Assembly (NCBI GenBank): GCA_963625685.1
Contig: CAVFTR010000014.1
Coordinates: 1 to 46,369, forward strand
Direction of reading: 5' to 3'
Length of the DNA stretch: 46,369 bases
Origin: F23-B02 sp963625685
GTDB taxonomy: Bacteria; Bacillota; Clostridia; Oscillospirales; Oscillospiraceae
Both the position numbers and the translations under genes were made by a program. Positions 31,353-38,770 of the stretch are shown piece after piece (position 1 is the stretch's first letter; each line of letters begins with the position of its first letter). The notes under the pieces are model-generated. The model was not told the DNA's origin. It made no database searches and saw only the letters and a program-made list of their open reading frames with translations.

Positions 31353-33581
31353 TTATGCCTCCTTGAATTTTTTCTTCTGAACTCCGGCGCCTGCGAAGAA
31401 GGCCGCGACGCCGATGACGGCTGCCGCCGCAACGCTTATGAGGATGTAGCTGCTGTCGGAGAATACGCTGCCCGCGAAGGCGTTCTCGTCCACGTTATAG
31501 AACATGTAGATGCCGCCCATGTCGTCGTCATAGGTGTAGCCGAGCTGCTCGTTGGTGAGGTTCTGGGCTGAGTTCTCGCCGAACATGGAAAGAGCATTGC
31601 TGCTGTCCTTGGGAATGTCGCTGCTCTTATACTGCACGACGGGCACGGACTTTATCGGGTCGCCCGCTGCCTTATCCCTCGTGGTGTAAAGCGCTACCCA
31701 CTGGCGGCCCACGTCGCCGTTTATATCGCCGTAGTCGCCGAGGAGCCTGTTCGCGTCGGTGACAAAGCCGGCCTCGACGCGGTTGCATTTTACCGCATCG
31801 TAATAGGTATAGACCTTTTCGCCGCTTTCGTTTTCGTTCTCATCGACCATGTGCATGGGGATGGGCGTGAACTCTGCGTTGTAGTAATCCTTCAGGTCGT
31901 TATAGGTGCTCCAGAGGGACAGACCGATGAGCACGATGGAAATGCAGGTCATTGCAACGCCGGCGTACCTGAATAATTCCGCCCAGCGCTGTGCGCTTGA
32001 ACCGGCGCCGATTGCACCGCTGCCTTTTATGACTGCTGCGTTATATGCAGCTGTCTCCGCGTCAGTCGCTCCGCCTGCGGCGATCTCCGTCACCTGCTTG
32101 TAGACCCCGGCCATGGATTGCGACGCTTCGAAAAGCGAATCACTATACATCGAATAAATGTTGTTCATTCTGATGTTCATGACCCATGCTCCGATCGTTG
32201 TCGCGAGCGATAAGGCAAACGATGCATAAAGCGCGATGGATACGCCGGAGATGTGGTCCCACGCGGTATCGACGGCGTTCTTGCCTGTGGCCGCCTGAAG
32301 GCGCAGCGCCTCGTTCGTAAGGGCGACGTCGCCGCTGAAGATGCTGCGGTCGATCCCGTCGTAGATCGAGGTCTTCAGGTTCTCCTTCATCTCGTCGGTC
32401 AGGAAGCTCTCCGCGCCTTCCTTGGCGGAAGCGTCGTTGTTTATGCCCAGCGCCACGATCTGATACATGGGCAGGAAGTCAAGGCAGGCTCTCTGTCCCC
32501 CGGTCAGGCAGGACACGAGAGGATAGAGCATGTAGCGGTCCGCGCCCTTAACGTCGTAGTCCCCGCTCGTCACGAGCTCATACAGGGATACGCCGTCGTT
32601 TTCGAGCTTTGAGATGAGCTCGTACTGAGTACCGGCGGCAAACCAGTTTACAATATCAAAGTCTGCGTGTGCCTCCTGATAGGCCGTCAGCTCCTCCTCG
32701 GTGGTCTCAAAGGAGACGTCGGAATCGGTGTATTTTTCGAGATAGGTCCTGTAGTTTTCAAGCTGTGCCGCTATTATCTTTGCGTCCTCGTCGTACTCTG
32801 CGGCAAGCTGCTTTTCAGCCTCGTTCACGGTGAGGTTGCGGCTCGCCATGAGCTCGTCGAGCATGTCGTCGTAGCTTCCGACGCTGTCGTATCTGTCTAT
32901 CCAGAGCGTGTCGCCGGTGTCGGTAGCCGTTGCGATGGTCTGCTCGATGGTCGTGACCGCGTCGGCGTTTGCCTGCATGATGATGGTGGTCATGTCGGCG
33001 ATCCTGGCCTGCTCCTCCTCGCTGAGCGCGCTCCACTCTTCGTCGGTGTACTCTTCCTTTATCTTGTTGAGAAGAAGGTCGCCCATGTACTGCTGGGTGT
33101 CGTCGTCATACAGGACGTTGAGCATGTCGTGAGCCACGACCGCGCGGGTCTGTCCGGCGGCGTAGTTGGTCCTGTACTCGTTTATGGCGACGATGAAGTC
33201 GTCCAGGAACGTTCTTATGTTCGCCTTCTGCTCGTCGAGCAGCATCTGGTAGTCCTGAACGCTGTAGCCGCCCTTCATGTTCATAAGGCGCATGTCGGTG
33301 ATGGCTTCCTCGGCGTTGTCGGTGGTCGTGTAGCCGAGGTACACGGCGCGGGCCGTCGAGAAGGTGTCGTCCGCGCCCTCGTTGAGGTCGTAGTCGAGTA
33401 TCTCGTAGCCGTTTTCCGTCAGCCAGGCCTTGGCCTCGTCGGCCGTCTTGCCGTAGCTCAGGACAACGTCCTTGATGTAGGTGTTCCTGTTTGACGCCGC
33501 GAGGACGTCTGCGCATGTGCTGAAGGTGAGTACCATCGCCAGCACGAGGCTTAATGCAGCCTTGAAGTGTTTTTTCAGCAT
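31353..33581 (-). CDS. Multi-domain membrane-anchored surface protein (742 aa), tandem paralogue 1
   Basis: 742 aa, same plan as the 744-aa protein: signal peptide, YIKDVVLSYGKTADEAKAWL beta-prism-like unit ending AITDMRLMNMKGG, acidic helical region, TM1, loop, TM2 (GVAMTCISIVLIGLSLW), FTPIPMHMVD...INGDVGRQWVALY domain, C-terminal TM and KKKFKEA tail. Long stretches are identical to its neighbour, including the N-terminal 110 residues apart from scattered changes. The TM1-loop segment (about 443-538) is unrelated in sequence, here with AAGGATDAETAAYNAAVIKG. This indicates a tandem duplication followed by replacement or fast change of one segment. RBS AGGAGG at 9 nt; 11 bp after the 431-aa gene. 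Role unknown. Confidence 0.8.
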   Translation of the reverse strand: MLKKHFKAALSLVLAMVLTFSTCADVLAASNRNTYIKDVVLSYGKTADEAKAWLTENGYEILDYDLNEGADDTFSTARAVYLGYTTTDNAEEAITDMRLMNMKGGYSVQDYQMLLDEQKANIRTFLDDFIVAINEYRTNYAAGQTRAVVAHDMLNVLYDDDTQQYMGDLLLNKIKEEYTDEEWSALSEEEQARIADMTTIIMQANADAVTTIEQTIATATDTGDTLWIDRYDSVGSYDDMLDELMASRNLTVNEAEKQLAAEYDEDAKIIAAQLENYRTYLEKYTDSDVSFETTEEELTAYQEAHADFDIVNWFAAGTQYELISKLENDGVSLYELVTSGDYDVKGADRYMLYPLVSCLTGGQRACLDFLPMYQIVALGINNDASAKEGAESFLTDEMKENLKTSIYDGIDRSIFSGDVALTNEALRLQAATGKNAVDTAWDHISGVSIALYASFALSLATTIGAWVMNIRMNNIYSMYSDSLFEASQSMAGVYKQVTEIAAGGATDAETAAYNAAVIKGSGAIGAGSSAQRWAELFRYAGVAMTCISIVLIGLSLWSTYNDLKDYYNAEFTPIPMHMVDENENESGEKVYTYYDAVKCNRVEAGFVTDANRLLGDYGDINGDVGRQWVALYTTRDKAAGDPIKSVPVVQYKSSDIPKDSSNALSMFGENSAQNLTNEQLGYTYDDDMGGIYMFYNVDENAFAGSVFSDSSYILISVAAAAVIGVAAFFAGAGVQKKKFKEA

Positions 33582-33592
33582 TTTTGTGCCTC

Positions 33593-34888
33593 CTAATTTC
33601 CTTTCTTTTTACCCATTTTGTTTTTTCTGTCCTTTATATAGATCCACGTTCCGATGATCGCCAGGATAAGGATTATCGAAATGCAGGATATGGCGACTAT
33701 GTTTCCGCTGTTTATGACCGAGGCGATAAGCCCGCTGTCCTCTTCCTCGGCCCCGGTATCGGTCTCGGTGACCTCGTCGGCGGACTTGTCTATATCGTAA
33801 AACTCGTCGACCGCGTCGGCGGCGGGCTCCTCCGTGACCTCGGGAGCCTCCGTTGCCTCGGGCGCTTCCGTCGCCTCGGGAGCAGCGACAGTGTAGCTGC
33901 CCTCGTAAAGGGCGTAGATATCGCTGTCTCCGGCGGGGGCGCAGCTGCACGCCTGCGTCGAGGCGCTCAGCGTCTTGTAAAGGTCCGACTGCCTTGAGAT
34001 GGCCCTGTCATACGAGGCGTAAACGCCCGCCCAGTCGCCGAGCCCGAAGCTGTCGCCGAAGAATCTTCCGGCGGTTATGTCTATAAGCCGCGCTCCCGAC
34101 TGAGCGTCGCGCTCAAGCTGCACCGTGCCCGCGGAGAAGCTAAAGCCCGTTACAGCCTCGGCTAAGTCGGCAGTCCTGCGGTACGCGAGGTACGCGACCT
34201 CGCTGCTGCCGCCGAGGTCCTTATCGACATAGCTGTCGCAGCCGAGCGAGGCGGCGCGGTTTATCGCCTCGGCCTTCGTTGCGCCGCTGACATAGCACAC
34301 ATCGGAGATATAGCGCTTTACGCCGGCCTCGCGGTACATCAGAAGATATATCTCGCTGTTTGAGATGCCCCTGTCGAGGTTTGCAAGCGTTCCGTCGCTC
34401 ATGCGCACCGGCGCCGAGCCGTCGTTTCGCAGCGAGAGCACCTCGTCGGTGCTCGAAAGGCCGGAGGCCGTATCGAGGGACGTTATCTTCCCTCCCGCCG
34501 CGCCGTCGCGCGTAGAGTACAGGTACAGCGCCGTGCCGCCGGTGCCGTAGTTTAAGCTGTAGTCCGAAACGAGGCTGTAGCTTGCGCCGTCATAGCTCAG
34601 CGTCTGACTGCGCTGCGTCGAGACGACGAGGCCGGTTATGGCGCTCGAGCCCATCTTATAGCCCAGATACACGCTGCTTTCGTCCCCTCCGGAAAGGTTC
34701 AGTCCCTGGAACAGGACAGAGTAGCCGCGGCTTTCGAGGCTCGTTCTCCCCTGCGCGCCCACGGCGACGGTGAGCTCGGACACATAGCTCGTCTTTGCCT
34801 GGGCGCAGACGGAAAGGCTTCCTACCGCCGTGAGCAGCACCAGCAGCACGCTCAGCGCCCGGAGCGAATGTGCTAATATTTTTTTCAT
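33593..34888 (-). CDS. Membrane-anchored surface protein with beta-prism (MABP-like) repeats (431 aa)
   Basis: 431 aa. Signal peptide (MKKILAHSLRALSVLLVLLT..., cleavage near 31), then three or four units of the operon-wide repeat: YVSELTVAVGAQGRTSLESR...VYLGYKMGSSAITGLVV, SLNYGTGGTALYLYSTRDG, LDRGISNSEIYLLMYRE, and YISDVCYVSGATKAEAINRA...VAYLAYRRTADLAEAVTGF. An acidic linker rich in PEATEAP repeats (about 343-385) spans the wall zone. A C-terminal TM (about 398-420) and a Lys-rich tail follow. It is the simplest member and so the best guide to the repeat. The ATG at 34888 starts 1 nt after the PrsW-like stop (coupled). The longer frame begins at a GTG inside that gene. Confidence 0.82.
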   Translation of the reverse strand: MKKILAHSLRALSVLLVLLTAVGSLSVCAQAKTSYVSELTVAVGAQGRTSLESRGYSVLFQGLNLSGGDESSVYLGYKMGSSAITGLVVSTQRSQTLSYDGASYSLVSDYSLNYGTGGTALYLYSTRDGAAGGKITSLDTASGLSSTDEVLSLRNDGSAPVRMSDGTLANLDRGISNSEIYLLMYREAGVKRYISDVCYVSGATKAEAINRAASLGCDSYVDKDLGGSSEVAYLAYRRTADLAEAVTGFSFSAGTVQLERDAQSGARLIDITAGRFFGDSFGLGDWAGVYASYDRAISRQSDLYKTLSASTQACSCAPAGDSDIYALYEGSYTVAAPEATEAPEATEAPEVTEEPAADAVDEFYDIDKSADEVTETDTGAEEEDSGLIASVINSGNIVAISCISIILILAIIGTWIYIKDRKNKMGKKKGN

Positions 34889-34889
34889 T

Positions 34890-35570
34890 TCAGGCAAATC
34901 CCTCACCACCCGTATTTGAGTCGTCTGTTTTGGCTTTTTTTACGAATTTTTTCAGTACGAAGACGTTTATGACCATGTATATCGACACCGGCAGGAAATA
35001 GCCGATGTAGTTTGCGGCGGCAGACTCCGCCTCGACGAGCAGATTGAACACCGAGTGGAACACGACGGCCAGATTGAAGCTGCACAGCACGCCGCAGAGA
35101 AAGAGCTTTTTCTTCTTATGTATATAAGGCACGAAGTTTGCCACCAGCATCGTCGTGATGCTGTGCATGAGGCCCGTGCTGAAGCCGCGTATCATCGCAA
35201 AGAGGAAATTCGCCGAGGCCAGATGCTGCATGAGTATGATGATATTCTCCAGCATCGCAAAGCCCACGCCTGTGGCAAAGGCCACAGTAGTGACGGATTT
35301 TTCGTCGTCGGAGAAGACATAGGCGTAATAGATGACCGGCAGCACCTTGACAAACTCCTCGGTGATGGGCGTGACGTTTGTCGTAAGGTACAGCATCGTG
35401 CTCTTTGTCACGCGCAGCAGCAGGCCGTTTACCTCGCTGACGAACAGGCACAGGAACATGCCCATAAGCAGCGCCACGACGATCTTCCTCGACTGCTTCT
35501 CTATGGGTATCAGCATCATGCCGAGCGGAACGGCGATGCAGATAAACAGGATATAGCTCATTGAATCCAT
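34890..35570 (-). CDS. PrsW-like intramembrane metalloprotease
   Basis: A 226-aa polytopic membrane protein with the PrsW/CPBP-type signature: EEFVK at 71-75, FAMLEN at 104-109, and histidines H136 (GLMHSITT) and H172 (VFHSVFN) inside hydrophobic segments. PrsW of B. subtilis makes the site-1 cut in anti-sigma factor RsiW, and the family is a set of zinc-dependent proteases. Length agrees with PrsW (about 220 aa). There is no sigma or anti-sigma gene in this operon. Its position as second gene before six exported proteins suggests that it trims or sheds them, or passes a surface signal. That is inference. ATG after AAGGAGACG; overlaps the 7-TM gene by 13 bp. Confidence 0.8.
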   Translation of the reverse strand: MDSMSYILFICIAVPLGMMLIPIEKQSRKIVVALLMGMFLCLFVSEVNGLLLRVTKSTMLYLTTNVTPITEEFVKVLPVIYYAYVFSDDEKSVTTVAFATGVGFAMLENIIILMQHLASANFLFAMIRGFSTGLMHSITTMLVANFVPYIHKKKKLFLCGVLCSFNLAVVFHSVFNLLVEAESAAANYIGYFLPVSIYMVINVFVLKKFVKKAKTDDSNTGGEGFA

Positions 35571-36220
35571 TTTTTCGTCTCCTTATTGAGAAGCGGCAGA
35601 AATACGACGTACAGAACGCCGAGCAGCGCCTGAATGACTATTGGGCTGCGGTATGAGCAGCAGTAGAGCCCGACCTCGGCGAGCGTCAGGAGCTCGAGCG
35701 CTATGCACAGGGCGTTGAAGCGCCGCAGCGCCCTTATTATGCCGCCCTCGACGTCGGGAGTGAGCAGGTGCTTGAGGTTGAAGTAGCCGGCGAGCCCCGC
35801 GAGCAGCAGCAGCACGGCGTAGGAAATGCGCACGTCGAGCGGGACCGCGTCGTAGAGCATCGCGAAAACGGCCAGCGCCAGCTCCGCCGCCGGAAGGATG
35901 AGCGCGAGCAGCCTGTATTTTGCGTATCCCCTGTCGGACTCGTCCAGCAGGTGGTCGATCGCGCCGACGTTCGGGAGAAACAGGAACAGGAAGAAGGCGG
36001 CGTAGCCCAGAAAGCCGATATTGAAGCCGTCCGGCAGCTCGCCGTAGCACAGCAGCGTCACGATGTAAAAGGCCCTTGAAAAGACCTGGCAGGCGATCGA
36101 AAAGATCATCAGCCGGAAATACAGCGGCTGCTTTCTCCTGTATGTGACCGTCAGGCCGTAGGCCAGGCCCGCGCAGGCGCATACGAACAGATATATGTTT
36201 ATCGCGACGACAAGATTCAT
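35558..36220 (-). CDS. Seven-TM membrane protein of unknown function
   Basis: 220 aa with seven evident hydrophobic segments (about 4-24, 37-57, 62-82, 97-117, 124-143, 167-187, 192-212) and short polar loops. No catalytic or binding motif is visible. It resembles the membrane sensor parts of some kinases and cyclases, but has no cytoplasmic output domain. The start at ATG 36220 is supported by GGAGGAGAG at 8 nt, so the frame to 36253 is not used. It is first in the eight-gene operon, directly after a consensus promoter, and overlaps the PrsW-like gene. Coupling to the protease suggests that they act together as sensor or substrate recruiter (inference). Confidence 0.7.
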   Translation of the reverse strand: MNLVVAINIYLFVCACAGLAYGLTVTYRRKQPLYFRLMIFSIACQVFSRAFYIVTLLCYGELPDGFNIGFLGYAAFFLFLFLPNVGAIDHLLDESDRGYAKYRLLALILPAAELALAVFAMLYDAVPLDVRISYAVLLLLAGLAGYFNLKHLLTPDVEGGIIRALRRFNALCIALELLTLAEVGLYCCSYRSPIVIQALLGVLYVVFLPLLNKETKKWIQ

Positions 36221-36274
36221 CCGGCGCTCTCCTCCAGGCGTGTCTTTACACACGCGTTATTACTTTGACATAGC

Positions 36275-36303
36275 ATTATATCACCGCCAATGCCCAACAT
36301 CAA
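36275..36303 (-). promoter_or_regulatory. Promoter of the eight-gene surface operon
   Basis: TTGATG (36298-36303) and TATAAT (36275-36280) are 17 bp apart, with an extended -10 TG. It is the only good promoter seen for the 14.5 kb to 21701. The leader to the 7-TM start is about 50 nt. Confidence 0.8.
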
Positions 36304-36375
36304 GCGCGGCGGCGTATTTTTTCGCTAATTTTTCAGCTTTTTCAAGGCCTTGCGCCCTCTCCGCCCGGAGCGCGA

Positions 36376-36411
36376 AAAAAGCATTGCCGTTATTAGACAG
36401 CAATGCTTTTT
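36376..36411 (-). terminator. Terminator after the NhaC-family gene
   Basis: AAAAAGCATTGC pairs with GCAATGCTTTTT (12 bp, 12-nt loop), with T-runs on both strands, 18 bp past the stop codon. Confidence 0.85.
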
Positions 36412-36429
36412 CGTGTTCTTTATCGTTCT

Positions 36430-37956
36430 TTATTTTCCCTCTCGGGGATCGGTCCTCTTACCGACGGTCGCGCGCAGCACGAACAGCACCGCGACGGTCA
36501 TCGCCGCGCCGATGGGCAGGCAGATCCATGCGTTCTGGACAAAGCCCGCGATGATGAAGTTGACGAAGCTCAGGAGCGCGACGGTGACGGCGTAGGGCAG
36601 CTGCGTCTGCACGTGCTCGATGTGGTTGCAGTTGGCGCCCGCCGAGGCCATGATGGTCGTGTCGGAGATGGGCGAGCAGTGGTCGCCGCAGACGGCGCCC
36701 GCGAGGCAGGCGGATATGCCGATCATCAGCAGGGGGTCGCCGACGTCGAAGATGGGCAGGACGATGGGGATGAGGATGCCGAAGGTGCCCCAGCTGGTGC
36801 CGGTCGCGAAGGCCAGCAGGCAGGCGACGATGAAGATAATGGCCGGCAGCATCTTGAACAGGCCTGCCGAAGCCGCCTTCATGACGCCCTCGACATAGAC
36901 GTCCGCGCCGAGCAGGCCGGTCATGTTCTTGAGCGATACCGCGAAGGTCAGGATAAGGATGGCGGGGACCATGGCGTTGAAGCCCTTGACGGCGCAGCTC
37001 ATCGCGTCCTTGAAGCTGGTGACGCGGCGGCAGATGAGGTAGACGATGGTGAAGAGCAGCGCGACCAGCGAGCCCCAGGGCAGGCCGACGAAGGCGTCGG
37101 TGTTGCCGAACGAGCCGACAAAGTCGCCCGCGACGCCGCTCTCGGCGTCCCAGAAGCCGCCGACGTACATCAGGCCGACGACGCACATGATTATGAGCAC
37201 GATGATGGGGATGAGCATATCCCAGAGCGTTGCCTTGGTGTTTTCTATCTCCTCGTCGCCGCCGAGGGAGCCGAGGTTGCCCTTGAGCGCCTCGAGCTCG
37301 CTCCTTGCCATCGGGCCGTAGTCAAAGCCCATGACGATGATGCCGATGACGAAGACGAAGGTCAGCAGCGAGTAGAAGTTGAAGGGTATGGCCTGGATGA
37401 AGAGCTGGATGCCGGATATGCCCGCGTCCAGGTCCTCGGCGACGCCGGAGACCGCCGCGGCCCAGCTCGATACGGGCGCGATCATGCACACGGGGGCCGC
37501 AGTCGCGTCGATGAGATACGCGAGCTTTGCGCGGGATATCTTCTGATTGTCCGTCAGCGGGCGCATGACCGAGCCGACCGTCAGGCAGTTGAAGTAGTCG
37601 TCGATGAAGATAAGAACGCCGAGCACGAAGGTCGCGAACAGCGTGCCTGCGCGGGTCTTGACGTGCTTTGCCGCCCACTTGCCGAAGGCGGCCGCCGCGC
37701 CCGTGGAGTTTACCAGCGCGACCATGATGCCGAGGATGACGAGGAACATGAAGATTCCCGCGTTATCGGAGATGGCGGGGGTGAAGCCCTCGGTTATCAT
37801 CGCGTCGAGCGTGCCGACGGGACTGAAGTTCGCTACGAACAGAGCGCCGACGAGTATGCCGATGAACAGCGAGCTGTAGGTCTCCTTGGTGATCAGCGCG
37901 AGCACTATCGCGACGATCGGCGGGACCAGCGCCCAAAAGGTGTTTACAAATTCCAT
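36430..37956 (-). CDS. NhaC-family Na+/H+ antiporter-like transporter, lysine-riboswitch controlled (LysW-like)
   Basis: A 508-aa membrane transporter with 11-13 hydrophobic segments, NhaC family. Landmarks: IFIDDYFNCLTVGSVMRPLT at about 118-137, YLIDATAAPVCMIAPVSSW at about 147-165, and GAVCGDHCSPISDTTIMAS in the last quarter. Family members exchange Na+ for H+ or, in some cases, substrates such as malate/lactate or amino acids. A canonical lysine riboswitch with its own terminator lies in the 5' leader. This is the pattern described for LysW, a predicted lysine transporter, so lysine import is the likely job (inference from regulation). ATG with AAGGGAAG. Monocistronic, with a terminator directly after. 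Confidence 0.88.
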   Translation of the reverse strand: MEFVNTFWALVPPIVAIVLALITKETYSSLFIGILVGALFVANFSPVGTLDAMITEGFTPAISDNAGIFMFLVILGIMVALVNSTGAAAAFGKWAAKHVKTRAGTLFATFVLGVLIFIDDYFNCLTVGSVMRPLTDNQKISRAKLAYLIDATAAPVCMIAPVSSWAAAVSGVAEDLDAGISGIQLFIQAIPFNFYSLLTFVFVIGIIVMGFDYGPMARSELEALKGNLGSLGGDEEIENTKATLWDMLIPIIVLIIMCVVGLMYVGGFWDAESGVAGDFVGSFGNTDAFVGLPWGSLVALLFTIVYLICRRVTSFKDAMSCAVKGFNAMVPAILILTFAVSLKNMTGLLGADVYVEGVMKAASAGLFKMLPAIIFIVACLLAFATGTSWGTFGILIPIVLPIFDVGDPLLMIGISACLAGAVCGDHCSPISDTTIMASAGANCNHIEHVQTQLPYAVTVALLSFVNFIIAGFVQNAWICLPIGAAMTVAVLFVLRATVGKRTDPREGK

Positions 37957-37987
37957 GATGTTTCTTCCCTTTTCTCATTTTTTGAGC

Positions 37988-38019
37988 AAAAAAAATCAGG
38001 CCATGATGCGATCATGACC
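37988..38019 (-). terminator. Riboswitch-linked intrinsic terminator
   Basis: GGTCATGAT pairs with ATCATGGCC around CGC, then CTGATTTTTTTT on the minus strand. It sits between the lysine aptamer and the transporter start, as expected for an OFF switch that terminates when lysine is bound. Confidence 0.85.
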
Positions 38020-38065
38020 CAACAAAGCGATATCTTGCCGACCTCATGACAGCTCTCCGCAAAAA

Positions 38066-38206
38066 TGCGACAGTATGCAGGATGTTATCCTGCATCCCAG
38101 GTATCCGTCCTCGGGATGGCCGGACCCTTCGGCGGCGGCCCCTTTCGCTTCACGCTTCCCTGCGTTTTTGCAAAGCTACTGATGACCTCCGCGCCTCTAT
38201 CACGCC
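38066..38206 (-). promoter_or_regulatory. Lysine riboswitch (L box)
   Basis: The minus strand carries the conserved L-box blocks in order: GATAGAGGCGCG, CATCAGTAGC, AAAGGGGCCGCCGCCGAAG, TACCTGGGATGCAGG with its hairpin partner CCTGCATACTGTC. P1 forms from GCG-GATAG and CTGTCGC. The aptamer is about 140 nt, its usual size. It controls the NhaC-family gene at 36430-37956. Confidence 0.93.
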
Positions 38207-38224
38207 TTATTCAGTTACACTACA

Positions 38225-38252
38225 ATTATATAAGCATTTTCCAATTTGTCAA
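38225..38252 (-). promoter_or_regulatory. Consensus promoter of the lysine-riboswitch transcript
   Basis: TTGACA (38247-38252) and TATAAT (38225-38230), both perfect sigma-A hexamers, at 16-bp spacing. Transcription would start just before the aptamer. Confidence 0.9.
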
Positions 38253-38313
38253 GGCCTTTTGGCGGCGCATTAAAATCGTGCTTATACATTTATTGCGGTG
38301 GCCCGGTGTCGAG

Positions 38314-38536
38314 GCTGCGGAGGAAACCGTGAAACTGCCGCACACATTATAATTGCAGGGAACTTATCTTGCCCGTTCCGTTTTTAACCTGATCACAGCA
38401 AGAAAAAAGACAGCTTTGACTTTAAGTCTTGGCTGTCTTTTCTTTTTTCCCACTGTTGCACTTCGTATGATAACCTGTCCAGCTCCCCTTACACAGGGGA
38501 GCCAAGGGTACGTCGATTCCGCTGCGGAGGAAACCG
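38314..38536 (+). repeat. 16-bp direct repeat pair
   Basis: GCTGCGGAGGAAACCG occurs at 38314-38329 and again at 38521-38536. Together with the inverted repeat at 38357-38567 it shows that this gap is built from duplicated pieces. Confidence 0.6.
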
Positions 38537-38567
38537 CAGCACACGGAACGGGCAAGATAAGTTCCCT
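38357..38567. repeat. 211-bp element with 25-bp perfect terminal inverted repeats
   Basis: AGGGAACTTATCTTGCCCGT continues to CCGT at 38357-38381, and its exact complement ends at 38567. Inside lie a terminator-like hairpin (38405-38441) and a small hairpin built on CTCCCC-TTACACA-GGGGAG. No open frame. The structure is that of a MITE-like or composite intergenic repeat. No clear target duplication. Confidence 0.6.
38405..38441. terminator. Bidirectional hairpin terminator
   Basis: AAAAGACAGC pairs with GCTGTCTTTT, with an inner GACTT/AAGTC helix and T-rich flanks on both strands. It may end transcripts of the hemW-vanW-metG-orf operon that read through the repeats. Confidence 0.65.
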
Positions 38568-38639
38568 ACAAGGCCGCACCGGCACTTTCCGGTCGGGCTG
38601 ACGCAATAACTGCTTGCTTAATTTTCGTTCGAGCTGCCC

Positions 38640-38710
38640 GCCACGGCGAGTGGCTGCCTTCCCCTTGAGGGGAAGGTGGGTCGCGAAGCGAGCCGGAAGA
38701 GGTGTCATCA
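38640..38710. repeat. Dispersed intergenic repeat (hairpin family)
   Basis: A perfect hairpin (38657-38676, CCTTCCCC-TTGA-GGGGAAGG), then TCGCGAAGCGA and GGAAGAGGTGTCATCAG. Its reverse complement begins like the partial copy at 46336-46369. This type is common between genes of gut Clostridia. Confidence 0.65.
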
Positions 38711-38736
38711 GATCCGTGCGCGGAACGCACACATTT

Positions 38737-38770
38737 GGCTGACGGCTAACGGCTATCGGCTATCGGCTAT
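38737..38770. repeat. Tandem GGCTATC-type short repeats
   Basis: Five imperfect units of GGCTA(T/A)C/GGCTGAC lie end to end and run into the stop codon of the small gene at 38767. A related GGCTGATGGCTGATAGC lies at 44031-44047. Confidence 0.5.

Noticed and set aside
36403..38049. Plus-strand open frame of 548 aa
   Set aside because: It is antisense to the NhaC-family gene and the riboswitch leader. It is Asp/Arg/His-rich low-complexity translation without family features.
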